From Monarcha castaneiventris obscurior (taxonomy: Eukaryota; Chordata; Aves; Passeriformes; Monarchidae): a DNA stretch of 64,000 nucleotides. The stretch lies in NCBI GenBank assembly GCA_026261815.1, contig JAMPIT010000379.1, forward strand, positions 9,498,001-9,562,000, in the 5' to 3' direction. Positions 24,867 through 36,865 of the stretch are shown here, piece after piece. The notes under the pieces were generated by a model that worked only from the letters and a program-made list of their open reading frames with translations, was not told the DNA's origin and did not search any database. Within the stretch, counting starts at the first letter, position 1. Every line of letters begins with the position of its first letter. Both the position numbers and the translations under genes were made by a program.

Positions 24867-25085
24867 CAGTAAGCCACAGAACTGGAAGGGACTGCATTAT
24901 CTCAAGAGGGGATCAGATCCATCCCCTTGCTTATGGCAGTGCTGCCTGTGTCCGTGTCTCCATAGATGTTTTTCTGCCTCGGTTTAAAAAAGAAAAATCT
25001 AGTGATAGAGATTGCCCCAGAGCACTCCAACATGATAATTAATATTATTATTTTGTTATGAGTCTTCTGTGAAGCAAACAGGCAT
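24867..25085 (-). mobile_element. CR1: Old CR1-like LINE fragment
   Basis: On the + strand CCACAGAACTGGAAGGGACT is followed by a CTCAAGAGGGGATCAGATCC region, CATAGATGTTTTTCTGCCT and GTGATAGAGATTGCCCCAGA. This is the backbone of ancient amniote CR1 3' ends read backwards. It is heavily diverged and its ends are approximate. Confidence 0.55.
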
Positions 25086-25674
25086 TTCAAGAGATAGAGG
25101 ATTGTCTGTTGGAAGCAACTGAAAGATGATAAATTAAAGCACTTTAATATTCCATTAATATTAGTAGTAATCAGAGATACACATTTTCATGGTTGCAATT
25201 TTAGATGTTCAATGCATGACAAGAAAAAAATTTAGGAGCTCTTCAGGAGCATGTAAAAGCAAATAATTTTCACAATTAAACAATAATAAATCATGATTTC
25301 AAGTAATTTTCCAAAGGCAATGCTATTAGCTGAAATGAATCTGAAAAATGGGGCAAGAATTTAAGCTTGTATTTTAGTAGCAAGAAAGTGAATCAAAATC
25401 ATCATACTTGCTTAATTAGACTGGCTTAAACTTTTCTGTCCCCTGCATGTTTTTCAGTCTTCTTTTCCTTTTAGAAAAAGCAACAAAGTGCTTCTTGAAC
25501 TTAGTTCTTTTTTCTGGATGTTCAATTTCTATATTTTCAGTGATCAGCCACACTTTGTACCCAATCAAATGAGGATTTTTCAATACCTCTATGACTAGTA
25601 ATGAATTAAATAGCTGATTTACAACACAGTGACTTTATTGTATCTCATATTCACTGGTATCTAAGGTTACATTG

Positions 25675-26261
25675 TGTCATGGTTTAACCCCAGATGGTAG
25701 GTGAGCACCACACCACCGCTGTTCACTCCACTCCCCTGCCCTACAGGTGGGATGGGGAGGAGGATCAGAAAAAGTCAAAACCTGTTGAGATAAGAACAGC
25801 TGAATAATTTAAATAAAGTAAATAATAATAATAACAACAACAATAACAGCCATGAAATGAAAAGGGAGGTAACAAGAAGAGATAGAGGAATGAAACCCAA
25901 GTGATGCTCACTGCAGTTGCTCACCAGCTGCGACCAATGCCCAGCCCACCCCTAAGCTGGGACCAGCCCCTTCCAGCCAGCTCCCCCCAGTTTATACACT
26001 GAGCATGACATTCTGTGGTGTGGAACATCCCTTTGGGCAGCTCAGGTCAGCTGCCCTGGCCCTTCCCCCTTCTGCTTTCTTGTGCGCTGCTCACTGCCAG
26101 AGCATGGGAAACTGCAAAGTCCTTGACTTGCGGTAAGCCCTGCTTAGCAACAACTAAACCATCACTGTGTTGTCAACATCATTTGCATACTAAACCCAAA
26201 CCACAAAACTGTCCCAGCTACTAGGAAGAAAATGAGCTCTATCCCAGCCAAAACCAGGACA
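25675..26261 (-). mobile_element. Avian ERV solo LTR, nearly complete
   Basis: On the minus strand it begins TGTCCTGGTTTTGGCTGGGA. It continues with CTTCCTAGTAGCTGGGACAG, a GTATAAACTGGGGGGAGCTG block containing a TATA-like box, and a region with TTATTATTATTTAC. It ends GGGGTTAAACCATGACA. The TG...CA ends are intact, and the flanks CATTG (left) and CATTT (right) are a plausible diverged 5-bp target-site duplication. There is no internal viral sequence. The element is 587 bp. Confidence 0.82.
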
Positions 26262-29200
26262 CATTTGTAGGTGCAGTGGCCACATTAAAAAAACTTTTTA
26301 AAACCCCAAGTTTTTTACTTTGTTAAAAAATTAATTCAACATGATTCTAAAATAGAGTCATCCAAGAAGGAAAACATACAATCTTTTACATGTTTCAGGA
26401 TAAAATCTGAATTTAGTAGATCTGCTGCAATGTGTTAAACCACACTCACTTCACTCACTGTGCCATAGATATATTTAGTAATGCTGCCAATTCAACAGAG
26501 CAGGATCCTTGGTTCTCATCCACATTTGAACTCCTTTTACACTGATCTAGCAGAGTGAGGACACCTGAAAAACCTACTTGCTATTCATATGTCTCTAGGG
26601 CTTCCTTGCAGTCTTAGAACCTAAAATAAGATTTCTCTAAAAATATGCAGTTTATATTTAAAATGCTGTTCACATAATGCAAACGTAACTCATTTTAGTT
26701 GCAGTTCATTTTAAAAATATGTATTGTATTTTCACACATATTCATTCCCACACCCAATGTGTGAATGTGCCTATGCTTGGCCACCTCAGATCAAATAATC
26801 TGAACCAAATAATCAAATAATCAGATCAAAAAATCCTTCTCCTACTTTCTTCTGAGGGTATTTTGTAATTTTTTTTTTTTTAGGTTTTTTTGCTTTTTTT
26901 GAGGTTTGACCTAATTTCCTTTGTCTGTCTGGATAACTAGAGGGTTTTTTCCAGAGTTCATGAAATGCTTTCCTGGAAGATATTTCTGGATATGGATTCT
27001 GAGCCACAGAACAGTGTGTTCAAGTCACTGACCAGCAGGAGATAAGATGGTGCTTCCACTTAAGGATGCTGACCTTGATAAGGAGAAATCACTTTGATGT
27101 AGTTGTTTCTTTTGCCCCTTGTTACAGTAATATTTATAGGAGCTAAAAAGTACTGGCCAAAGTTACTGTCATCACTGATTGCTGGCTTTGTCTATGAGAA
27201 AATTATGGAGTCTTGGTCAATCCAATATGTTCTTGTATGTTGTGATTAAAATTGTACTTGATAATTTAGCATTCATTTGAATAGAAAAGAAGGGGGAAAG
27301 TGGAATTTGTACCAAATTTCTTTTTTTTCTCAGTGAGAAATCCCAAGAGTTAGCCTTTTATTCCCCAGCTTAGCACAGAACTCTGTGGTGGTCTTCTATT
27401 CCAACCCAAGGATGCCTGACATAATGATTCATCTGCATTCATAGAGTGCTTTTTCTTTCCTTGTGAAACTAAGTTTTCCTTTTTCCAGCTAACTATAAAA
27501 ATGGATCAAAGAATCTGTTTGACAAAATACATCAAGATAATGTGTAATGTGTTTTTGTCCCTTTTTACCTGCTGATTTTTTATCATTCTGAACTCTCAGT
27601 CAGAATTGAAGGAGACTACAGTATTTTTGTGTCAGTCAAGAACTCTATCACCTGGTAGCTAGTCTGGCAATCAATTTAGGCCACTGCATGGCATTTCTAT
27701 ATTTCAATATTTCCACAAATATGTATATTTCAATATTTCCATATCAAATTACTCACAAAGGGATGGGCCAACTTGTTCCCATCTCTAAAAGACTGTCACT
27801 TAGTAAAGGCCTGATGTCAGTATTTACAGCCTTCCTGTATTCACCTATTGAGCCTCTGGAAATGTATTCACCATTACATGTATTCAGGAAGATGTTTTTC
27901 CCAATGACAACAGTTTCCATGAGGTTGAAAGAGATCAAGACCAGTGTGACTGCATCTCCAAAAGTAGTATTCTTTTTTTGGCTGGGTACCTCTGAGACAA
28001 ATTTTTCAGATGTTAAAATTTAATCAGAGGGATGACCTGTGCTCTATCCTAAACCTTACAGCTCTCAGACTGAGGTGTGTGCTGCAGATACCAAGAGGGC
28101 CATCTCCCTTTTCCCTCCCCAACACTATTTTTTCCCAGGTGGACTGTATAACTACAGAGCAGATTGCATCAAGGCTTGTTATGACACTGCTAAGGTGGAT
28201 GGAAGTGAGCTCTGTCGTCACAGCCCACACCACCAGTGCTCAAGCTGTGCCCCAGTGTTCTGAGGATATTCTGCCATTCTCACACGGCCCACGTCTTGTC
28301 TGTAACTTTCTGTAACTGCATCCATACTGCTTCCGACTACCCTGCCACTACTGAGCCCTCCAAAAGGACTTGCTTTATCTAGGAAGAAAGCCTCCCACAT
28401 TCTTTATTTGCCTCCAGGATTATGAAACCCATAACTCAGGAACTGTGAAAAACTCCATGAAATTTTAATATGCACATGAACAGCCACATGAAAGTAAAAG
28501 AGAGAGTGACTTCTCCCAGCTGCAGTCCTTAAAAGTGCATCACCTTTACGGATATTTGCTTCTTGCCATTCCTCCTGTCTCTTCCAGCATCTGCTAAGAA
28601 TCTGGATTCTGGGCTTTTGGCATCAGGAGAGCGTTTGGCTGATGCCAGACATTTTCCATCCCACGGACTCAGGCAGTGGGCATGAAGGGAGCAGGAGAGA
28701 TCATGACTGACACACTTTAGAGTGAAAACTCTCCAAGCTCCACACCGGAGATGCAAACCTGGATCACACACCTTCAAGACTCCAGTTGCTTTGCTGCTCA
28801 GAATACCTAACAGCTGGTGTAGTCTGGCTAGTTCTTTATGCAGCAGCAGCTTTGATACAGGACAGACTGTATCAGGACTGTCTCATGTCGGAAATAGTCT
28901 TAGCCTACTGACCTTTGGTGGCCAAGGAAAAGTTTGCTAATCCCTAAGGAGTGAAATAATTCTATTGGAAGATTATAAAAATATCTGTTTTTAAATGCTC
29001 TGTTATTACCTCTAATTGTTAGGTAAAAGGCAAGTGCACTCCCTGATGATTTGGTCATGGTATTAGAGATTTAATCTTCAGTTAATGTCCTCTTTCATCT
29101 GCTACCCTAGGCCTTGTGACTGCCTGTGTGCTACATGACTCAGTCCCCCAGCTGAGGTCACTCTTGTTTCCAGCCATCAGGGGTACTGGTTGTCCACGTA

Positions 29201-31044
29201 ACTCCAAACCTAACAACGGAAATTGCAAACAACATACCATTCCTCCTGGTAGGATGTCCTTACTCCTGTTGTCCTCGGGTAGGAAGCTACTGAAATTTTT
29301 ACCATTATTATTTGTGAATATGTGGTTGAATTAATGAATTAAACAGTACCTGAAAAAAAAAAGTCCTTTTTAAGATACTCTTAAAAACTGGATATTTGCT
29401 CAGCAGTGTGTGCAGTTAAGCACAGCTGTCATTACACTGATGTTTTCTACAACATGATGAGCTATAGGTAAATTGCTTGATAGCCTACTCAGTTAACAGG
29501 ACTTTCAGAAGTTCTGTCTTTCGGTAATAAAGTCCAAAGACCCCTAACAAAACACTCGTCTCCTATACCCTATAGGGTTTGCAGAACAGTGTCTTTCTCT
29601 GAATCATTCACCTGACAAGGCAGTTCTGCTACATGTGCAGCTGAAAGTAGTCAATAAGAAAAAAATAATGTTTGTGCAGATTTTTCTTTTCTTGTTTTTC
29701 TTGCCTCAGTGATGTGCCTCCATGCGATGCTGCGTCAGTGAAAATGCATCTCCTGACCTTCACTGGTCAGTATAAGAAGCTCTTTAAAGTCAGGGAGTCC
29801 TTCGAGATTCAAGATCCCTTTTTATCCTGCTCAGAATGGAGCAGGCTCATTAGAGTAAAAGTGAGAGAACAAACCACTAATTGATTTCACATCTGTGAGT
29901 TAAAACCATCTTTAAAACCAATAGGAGTGTCATTTACCTAGACACTATAAGTCATAGAGCAGATATTAAAGTCCAACTTCATAAACAGTTTAATCAAAGT
30001 TATAACAAATAATTAACTCTTACATTAACACCACCCAGATGTGGAAATAATATTATTCATCATCCTGGGTAGAGCAGTGCTTGTAAATAATCTTGCATAA
30101 GAGTTGACATTATATAGAGACTTTCTGCATCAATATTTTTCTTTATATATTTTATGTATGTCTAGATACAGACTAAGGTTTTGGGGGTTGTTCCTTTTCT
30201 AAGAAGAGTTTCATAAAAATCCCTATTTAAAAACATGTTTTTAGAATAACAATGATGTTAAAAGGATTTTTGGTTCCTTTAGTGTCTTGATGCATCTGTA
30301 CCCACTTGCTCCAACTAATCTGTGAATCCTGTGAAAGGAAAATTATGCCTTGTTCATCTACAAAAGAGACCAGCTAATGTTGTAGTAGTGAGCCTGAGAT
30401 TGGCAAGTTGGGACTTTACATTAGCAAATCTTAGCATCCTTTCTCTTTAGCTCTTGTTTGTATAAATTACTTGTGCCTGCCACCAGATGTAACAAAGGTA
30501 GCCTGACTTATGTCTAGAGCTGGAAAAATCTAGTAAGGGGGCTGCTCACAGCATAAATGAAGATTTTGAGGGAAGTTAGCGGCAGTTTGAATAAAATTCA
30601 CGATCATACTGGACATCTGCTAGGTTAGAAAATCGTGTTCTATTGACATGCTACTATTACTGTGTAAATTTCACAGGAGTCCCCCAGGCATTTCCAAAAG
30701 TTATGCATATGATGATGACATCCACTCTTCCCGATCAGTTATGAAAACAAATCTTAATTTTGGAGGGTAAAATGTCTTTTTCATCTCTGGCATGGCCACA
30801 AAAGGATCATCAAGATTTTGAAAAAAAATAGCCAGCAAGCGTGGTCTGAAATTTTGAAAAAGCCCTGCTGAGACTCATAGCATCCTGATATCAGAATATC
30901 CACCCTATTATTGTCCTCCCAAATTATCACATCGTATCCAAATTCTGTGCAGGTTCACATAAAATCCAGTGGAATTCTTGTCAAAAAACAAAACAAAACA
31001 AACAAAAAACAACCAAACCAACCTGAGATACATAAAATTACAAA
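26262..31044. other. Intergenic, no gene seen
   Basis: AT-rich. There is a tandem duplication of a unit containing TATATTTCAATATTTCCA at about 27697-27748 and an AAAC-rich low-complexity tract at about 30978-31015. Frames here are short, lack domains and are not flanked by convincing splice sites. Confidence 0.6.
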
Positions 31045-31250
31045 AATACAATGCAGAGACCCAAGAGGTCATCTTGTCTATCCCTGCTCTACAGGAAGTT
31101 CAGCCATCTCTCGTTTCTCTGAAAGACAGTCATTTCTCATGCAGTCCAGAGGGATCAGGATTCAATCCCATGACTTCCCCTGTAAGACCTAGGGTCTGCC
31201 ACTAGAACCCATTAACTGAAAGTATTTCCCTACATTACCTTGCTTGCAAG
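31045..31250 (-). mobile_element. Possible old CR1-like fragment
   Basis: The + strand has AGACCCAAGAGGTCATCTTG followed by TCTATCCCTGCTC and, further on, AACTGAAAGTATTTCCCTAC. This is in the order expected of an ancient CR1 3' end read backwards. It is very diverged and the call is weak. Confidence 0.4.
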
Positions 31251-31384
31251 AAAGCATTTGTAGTCCTTCAGTATCAGCACCTTGGCTGGCAAAACCTTAC
31301 CTCTCTAAATATATCTGGCTTGAATTACTAAAAGTGTATTTTCAAGTTGCTCTTTGACTGCCAGTTCTGTGATGAATTCTGACA

Positions 31385-32060
31385 CTGTCCGTGCCTTAAT
31401 TAGACCTCCCCAGATGGGGGAGATTTGTTAGAGTCTTTGCCAGGGGCCTAAGAGATGAACGGGACCTTCAGCCTTCTCTGCTTTGAGATAGTTTTTTATT
31501 AAGTCTTATCAGAGAAGCACGGTCACTGACGTGACCCAGACACAACATAGAGCAGAGAATGCAGGAGAAAGCCAACTTATCAAGATCACACAGCATTTTT
31601 AAAGGTAAATCACCCAATGAAAACTTAAAACAAAAGATATTTTTACTTTTCCACCAATGTTCAGTAAATCACTTTGTCATGTAGACAGGAACTGTGGAAT
31701 TTTTTATCCAATCACCTTAAACTATGTCTGCTGCAAAATATGGAGAAGGAGATGGTCTAATACAACATTAATCCTCCATCTTGGAGTTTTTACTTTTTAT
31801 CTATTTACTATACTAACAAACCTAAAACTTCTAAATTTTCACCTTGTGATAATCTTACATAATATTCTACCACCTAGTTCACACCAGTGTAGATTCTAGT
31901 TCTTCCCAGAGAGTAGGCAATTTTCTCCATGGACGAAGGTCAAAAACTGTGTTGTCCAGGGGGGTTGAATCTTTCAAAACAGGCAGAGAAATATTCTCTG
32001 CACTTTGGATTCCAACAAGTTCACAGATTTTTCTGATAGGAGCGGTTGATCGGTTTCCTG
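31385..32060 (-). mobile_element. Possible retroviral LTR remnant
   Basis: Minus-strand reading gives a TGCATTCTCTGCTCTATG region, GTCACGTCAGTGACCGTGCT, then AAGACTTAATAAAAAACTAT with a possible polyadenylation signal, and a short U5-like tail. Composition suggests an LTR, but I cannot match it to a family or fix its ends. Confidence 0.35.
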
Positions 32061-35000
32061 ATTAATTGCCTAGCCATAACACAGAGTTGCTGTGCTTCCT
32101 TCTCTTCCCCAAAATGTGTCTTACTAATTTCTAGTTAGGGGAACTTTTTTCCAGTTTTCTTTGTGCTTTTTAACTTTGTTTTTTTGCCTAAGGCATTTTG
32201 GATAGATAGTATTGACTTCTTGAGGTACATGCTCATGAAGCCTCTGTGGATGCCTTCGTGGGCCTTTATGCAGCTCTACTGTCAAGACACTGATCTCAGT
32301 CCTTGAGTTCCTAGAAAGTAATAATTACTTCTGAAAGTAAGTGGCATTAGACTTTGCAAAAGGTTCAACATATGCTCTCTAAGAGAAAAGATCTCCAAAT
32401 ATATTTTGTGGAGGGCTAGAATATTACTTTTACTCCGTTATTACTTAAAATATTTTTGAGATCATAAGATTTTTGAGATCATCCTGAGAACACAGCAATT
32501 TCTCAAGCAAGGGTCTTCATAAAGAACAACTGATGGAGTGACCTTACACCCTTTTTGATATGCCAGTAGAAGAGAAACCAAGTGAATGGTTGCACTTTGC
32601 ATGGATATTTCTTCTCCAACATGTAATTTCTTATCAGAAGTGGGAACACAGTTACCTGAGTTTTCACAAACTAAATCTGGAATGCATTGTTAACTGGTTT
32701 TACTGACATGCAATTCTAGAATGTCTTCTCCTTTTTTTAATCTTCTATAAATTCACATCCTCACTTCTCACACTACTATTTTTTCTTTAGCAGTTAAGTG
32801 CAGGAATAAGATTAATGTCTACTAAAAGTATCTTTTAAGTCCTGTAATCATAATTTCTATACTGGTACAACGTGAGGTTTTCATATACAGCTCCACCTTC
32901 CTTTGCTTTCCTGCTTGAAGAACTCTGCTTCAATTTTTAAATTCTCTCTTCCTTGTAACTTAACATAATTAATTTAAGTCTAGGTATTTTCTGTCATTTT
33001 TCTTCTCATAAAATAGCATTGAAGATTAATTGCTAAGCAAAAGCAAACACAGACAACTTACTCAGGAGTAAAGATAAGAGTCACTTCATCTGCCATATGA
33101 ACAAACCCCATTAGAATTTGGAACAAATGCAAAAAAAAAATCGATTAAGAAATCCTTTTTTTTTTTTTTTTAAGTGGAATTTTTAACTTTTGGCAAAAAA
33201 AATTGATCTGGATAATTCTTTCCTGCTTAAAGAATACATGTAAGCTGGGTTGTTCTTCCTCAGTGGTTTTCTTTTTACACTATTCCTTGGTCTGTAGAGA
33301 ATCTGCAAGAGATACGAGGCTGCCTGATTCCTCAGAACTTCAATGCCTCATGTCCACAGGGGACCTGTGCTCACCCTTGCCACAGAGAACAGAGATCCAG
33401 AACTACAGCTAGTGATTTTCTTTACCCAGGCAAGAGCATTAATGTCTCTGATGGAATGCTTTTATCTCATCCATTCTTATTCAGATGCAAAAAAATATAT
33501 TACAGCTAGTCCAGAGTATGCATCTCTTTGACAGCCTCAGACCTTAGACTTGAACATTCTCTATTCAAACTCTGCATTTTAGCCAAATTGTGCAGTTTAT
33601 TGAAAAAACACCAGAATTTTATCTGAAGAGTTGAAAAACTAGAGGGATCAAATAGGTACAGCAGAAATACACTCTAACTTCATCTCTACTTCTCTTACTC
33701 CTTAAAATATCAACTCCTTTTAAAATCCATTATCTGTATTCTTTTAAAATTCATTATCTGTTTCTGATTGACTACTCTTCTCCTAATTCTGTTTCCAAAT
33801 ATCTCCCATTTGATTGTCCAAGTATTTTGAGGGATTCAGAATAGTAGTTCACAGCCTTGTGGATACTGGTACCTAATTCAAGCAGGAGGTGGCTCAGTAA
33901 TGAGTCACGGTTGGTTCACTAGGTGACATCGTTCTTGAGAAATGCAAGATGTCCAGAAGGTAGGCTGTGTGTCCAAATCAAACTTGCTTTGTTGCAACAT
34001 CTTTCCCTCAAGCCTTCCCAATGATGAAGTTTTCTCAGTCTGTTTTGTCAAGGAGAGATGGATCAAACAAATCTGAACATGTGAAATTAGATGGGATAAA
34101 TATTGCTGTCTTTCTGTTTCATTTCCACAGTGTTCAGTAGAGATGAAATTTGTACTTTTCAGGGAAGAAAACAGAGCCATCAGTGTGCAGAATAACTCTA
34201 ATAGAAGCAAGCTACTCAACTGTCATTTGCAATATGAAAACACAGAACTGAAAAGATCTGTATGAATCCAGTCTCCAGAAACCTCTGGAACAGGCAGACA
34301 GCTACTGAAGAAGCCCATAAATCATCTACTCTACTTGGCAATGGCACATGATGCTTCCACATCAGCTAGCTTAAGAATTTTAATGAGAGGTCAAGAGCCA
34401 CAGCAATTAAGTGTCACAGGACTAGAACAGGACAGATTAAGGGAGTTGTCAATGACAGAGTTACCTGCAACAAGAAGGAATTTGTTGAAGAAAACTCACA
34501 GGTGGTGGGAAAAACCTGTTGTTGGTGCCAGACTGACTTAAGGAAAGATTCTCTGTTGACTGCAATTCTGGCCAAAGAGGTTAATGCTGAACATTTAAGG
34601 AGTATACACTAGAAATACACCTGGCAGTTTTAATGTCAATAGAAACACAAAGACACTTTGTCCTGCAAACCCAGGGTTAGGAAAGAGGTGGAAAGATTAG
34701 GAAAGAGGCAGGAAGAGCCTCCTGTTCTACTCCAAAGACAAGCAGCAGAAACTGACACATAGATCAATATAATGTTTGAATTCTTTTACACAAATGTAAA
34801 TAAAAGTCCCTTTTTCTTACTCTTTCAGAGGTAGTAACGCATGCAATATGTAAGAACTTAATTTTCTCCCTGAGAATTTTCTATATAATCTTTCCAAAAT
34901 GTTTCAAACTCAGTTTTAAAACGCTTTAGGTTTTTCACATTCAGGACATTATTCCAGAGCTATGTTTTCTGATACAGTTTCCAATTTGCATGTATTTATT

Positions 35001-36329
35001 ACCAAGATAAGCATTGTATCTTGTGGCAACATTGCCCTTTCACTTAAATAAATCTCCTTCATGCTTAACTTTCTATGTAGTGGGGGTTTTTTTCATTTTA
35101 TCTAGATCAAAGGGTCATATACTTTAAGCAGATGAAATTCAGTTCCTTACCCTTCTTTCTGTTTTATCTCAGCATCTCTGATGATAATCAATCTGGCTGC
35201 AGCATTCACTTTGACCTGTATGTTGCTAGTGGATTTTTGTTATCCATCTGCCTGTATATCTCAGGGCAGATTTTAAGGCAACTTGTTTTATATTTGGTTA
35301 GAACATTTTTCTTGAAAGTAAGATAAAATCTCACCTGGTCCTTTCCCAGCAACTTTTCCACTCATACCTGATGCTACTCACAAGTGGTGTGTTCTGTGCT
35401 CTCTCTCCCTGTTTCCTCTCTTCTTCAGGGTCTCTTTTACCCTGGGTGTAAGACCTAATAAGTATCTAAAAGCACAGAACTGTGAACCCAGTTATGCTAA
35501 GTACCAGATAATCACAAAAAGGTCGGGACCTAAGCCAGAGAGCAAGTGGAAGGTATTCTCATTAAATGGAATTAAAATTAGATCTGATTGCCAAGACAGG
35601 ATATGACCAGCTATGCATATCTACCTCCTCCAGTTTTAATGAAGTTTCATCTCAATAGTAAGATTATAAGGCTTGTCTTTGAGGCACAGCTCTCTAGTCC
35701 TGTGTTTATCCTGGTACTCCCACCTGGAGGTGCAATGAGACCATCATTCTGCACCATATTATCTGGGAGTTTAGGCAGTGTTTATCCCTAAGAGAATAGC
35801 TTCCTGCATATGTTTCTTAATAACTTAGAATGCATACATTTCTAGTATCAAGATTCCTATCTACCAATGCAATTTTGAAATGTCATTAGGGAGGTACTTT
35901 TCCTTCCGGCAACATTTGTCCTGTTTTATTTTATTCTCTACAATAATTTCTCAAAATTTTTGAATGAAGCAGTTCAAAATCAGTTCTAGAGCCAGTTCCT
36001 TGATTAATTCACAGAGATTAAGTAACCAGACAGCTCATTTTACTGATAAATTACAACAATTGAAAGTTGTTCTTGATCAGCTGCAAAGTTCTTTTTGAAG
36101 CAAGTTACATTTGACTCATAATTCAGAAAAGAGATCCTGGAACTGTCATTGATGGTAATGATAACAATAAAAATTTATATGTTTGAAATGATTAGCAGAA
36201 TGTTTACTGGCATTTATACAATAAGGTAGATAGTGTCATTTTGTGCCAGTGTGAAAGTATAATGCACCCAAATCTTGAGTAATTTTTGTAGTTCAGGTAG
36301 TTGTATTTCACAAGGGCATAGTCAAGTTA
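32061..36329. other. Intergenic, no gene seen
   Basis: AT-rich, with small tandem duplications (an ATTTTTGAGATCAT unit at about 32453-32486, and a CTTTTAAAATCCATTATCTG unit at about 33716-33764) and a T tract at about 33158-33171. No supported gene. Confidence 0.6.
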
Positions 36330-36865
36330 GAAAGGGCATAGGGAAAGGCAACTAAAATGATGAAGAGAGTGAAACATCTGTCTTTTGAAAAGACAAACTC
36401 AGGGTACTGTTTCAGAGGAGAAGGCGGGGAGGAATGTGGTTGGGGTTTATTGTGTCATAAAGGCAGCAGGAAAGGTGAACAGAGAACTCTTCATCAACTC
36501 ACACAGCACTGGAACTAAGGCAAGCTCAATGAAACTAGTAGGAGATTGGTTTAAACAAAAATAAAAGGAAATAATTGATTACACAGCAGACACTGGACTT
36601 CTGGAATTCCCTACCAAAGCAGCTCATAAAGGCGAAGGTTATCAATGGGGTCAAAAGGATTTAGACAAAGTCATGGATAACTGGTCCTTAAACAGGACAG
36701 GCACAAATATACCCTCTGACACTCCTTCTATCTCTGCATGCAGCAGAAACACACAGGTAAAAGAGAAGATGGCCATACTCACATGGTCTTCCTGAATAGC
36801 ATCTGCTATTGCCTCTCTCAGAGCATACTGGGCTAACTGGAATTTCTGGTCTATTGTAGTACAAA
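36330..36865 (+). mobile_element. CR1: Ancient CR1/L3-like LINE 3' portion
   Basis: Plus orientation. ACTTCTGGAATTCCCTACCA, GGGGTCAAAAGGATTTAGAC, AAAGTCATGGATAACTGG and finally ATACTGGGCTAACTGGAATT follow the order of ancient amniote CR1 3' ends (classically 'fall in, remain, thin walled' style motifs of the form TTAGACAAATTCATGGA...GGGCTAGATGG). The copy is diverged, so it predates the songbird-age CR1 copies here. Confidence 0.6.
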
